A stretch of 64,000 bases of DNA from Fulvivirga sediminis (lineage in GTDB: Bacteria; Bacteroidota; Bacteroidia; Cytophagales; Cyclobacteriaceae). The position numbers were made by a program, and so were the translations under genes. The notes under the pieces are model-generated. The model saw only the letters and a program-made list of their open reading frames with translations, ran no database searches and was not told where the DNA came from. Shown piece by piece: positions 63,787 to 64,000 of this stretch (positions are counted from its first letter, which is position 1; every line of letters begins with the position of its first letter). The stretch lies in assembly GCF_016757215.1 (NCBI RefSeq), contig NZ_JAESIY010000002.1, forward strand, positions 186,001-250,000, written 5' to 3'.

Positions 63787-64000
63787 ATGAGTGAAGTAAA
63801 AGAAAAAGCCCAAAGATGGCTTGACAGCAAAATAGATGAAGAATCTAAAAAACAAATCCGGGACTTATTAAACGACGAAGAAGCGCTTACAGAAGCTTTT
63901 TACAAAGATCTGGAATTTGGAACCGGAGGTTTAAGAGGAATTATGGGAATGGGTTCTAATCGCATGAACAAATACACTATTGGTATGGCCACTCAAGGGC
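63787..64000 (+). CDS. Phosphoglucomutase/phosphomannomutase, 5' part only
   Basis: The first 71 residues are in the window: MSEVKEKAQRWLDSKIDE, then FGTGGLRGIMGMGSNRMNKYTIG. The TGGLRG.MG.G.NRMN sequence is the start of phosphohexomutases of the alpha-D-phosphohexomutase superfamily. The catalytic Ser motif lies past the window end. Such enzymes interconvert hexose 1- and 6-phosphates. It begins 131 bp after the HPPD gene with a possible promoter between them. Confidence 0.88.
   Translation, partial: MSEVKEKAQRWLDSKIDEESKKQIRDLLNDEEALTEAFYKDLEFGTGGLRGIMGMGSNRMNKYTIGMATQG

Overview
The window looks like chromosomal DNA from a marine- or soil-type member of the Bacteroidota, most likely order Cytophagales; the genus cannot be fixed from sequence alone. 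The grounds are paired SusC/SusD genes with an ECF sigma/FecR switch, many short Cys-lipoproteins, a Bacteroidota-type TTTG-N20-TAnnTTTG promoter, frequent TTG/GTG starts, and a respiratory chain based on menaquinone.

Layout. 0-10.4 kb: a histidine phosphatase diverges from a menaquinone cluster (hotdog thioesterase, menF, menD, menB ... menE). A MopE-like lipoprotein, a large zinc metalloprotease and a small TerB-like protein sit between menB and menE; menA and menC are not in the window. 10.5-12.6 kb: a stand-alone cold-shock-protein tail, a lipoprotein and a nitroreductase-like flavoprotein. 12.6-21.2 kb: an accessory stretch in which every gene is on the minus strand and most are orphans. 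The gaps carry mosaic dispersed repeats and attC-like imperfect hairpins, two of which share an 11-bp loop, so this may be an integrase-less cassette array. 21.2-24.85 kb: a three-gene ABC-three-component (ABC-3C) conflict operon (SMC/Rad50-like ATPase, middle component, PD-(D/E)xK nuclease protein) with a textbook promoter and a palindrome touching its -33 box. 25-27.7 kb: small membrane proteins, an SDR and a Crp-type regulator. 27.7-29.25 kb: repeat-rich DNA with three 114-bp REP-doublet elements, two of which bracket a GIY-YIG nuclease gene.

29.28-35.5 kb is housekeeping: homocysteine methyltransferase, ppx and ppk (convergent, with overlapping ends) and gyrB. 36.0-50.7 kb is a polysaccharide utilization locus on the minus strand: ECF sigma and FecR, then SusC with an STN signalling domain, SusD, a second SusC/SusD pair, a surface lipoprotein, GH16 and GH43. 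A good intrinsic terminator closes it. The likely flow is ligand uptake through the STN-SusC, FecR signal, sigma release and transcription of the locus; the GH16+GH43 set fits a beta-1,3-linked glycan (galactan or laminarin).

51.2-64 kb: a FAD oxidoreductase/CoA-binding pair, a MORN-repeat protein, and amino-acid catabolism genes (tryptophan 2,3-dioxygenase divergent from a glutaryl-CoA-dehydrogenase-like gene, and 4-hydroxyphenylpyruvate dioxygenase). There is also a quinone-type pyruvate oxidase, a DUF4268 protein, a DUF1573 protein, trpS and the start of a phosphohexomutase cut by the window end. No rRNA, tRNA or CRISPR array was seen. The least described parts are the 12.6-21.2 kb cassette-like stretch, the ABC-3C operon with its operator-like palindrome, and the GIY-YIG/REP-doublet unit.
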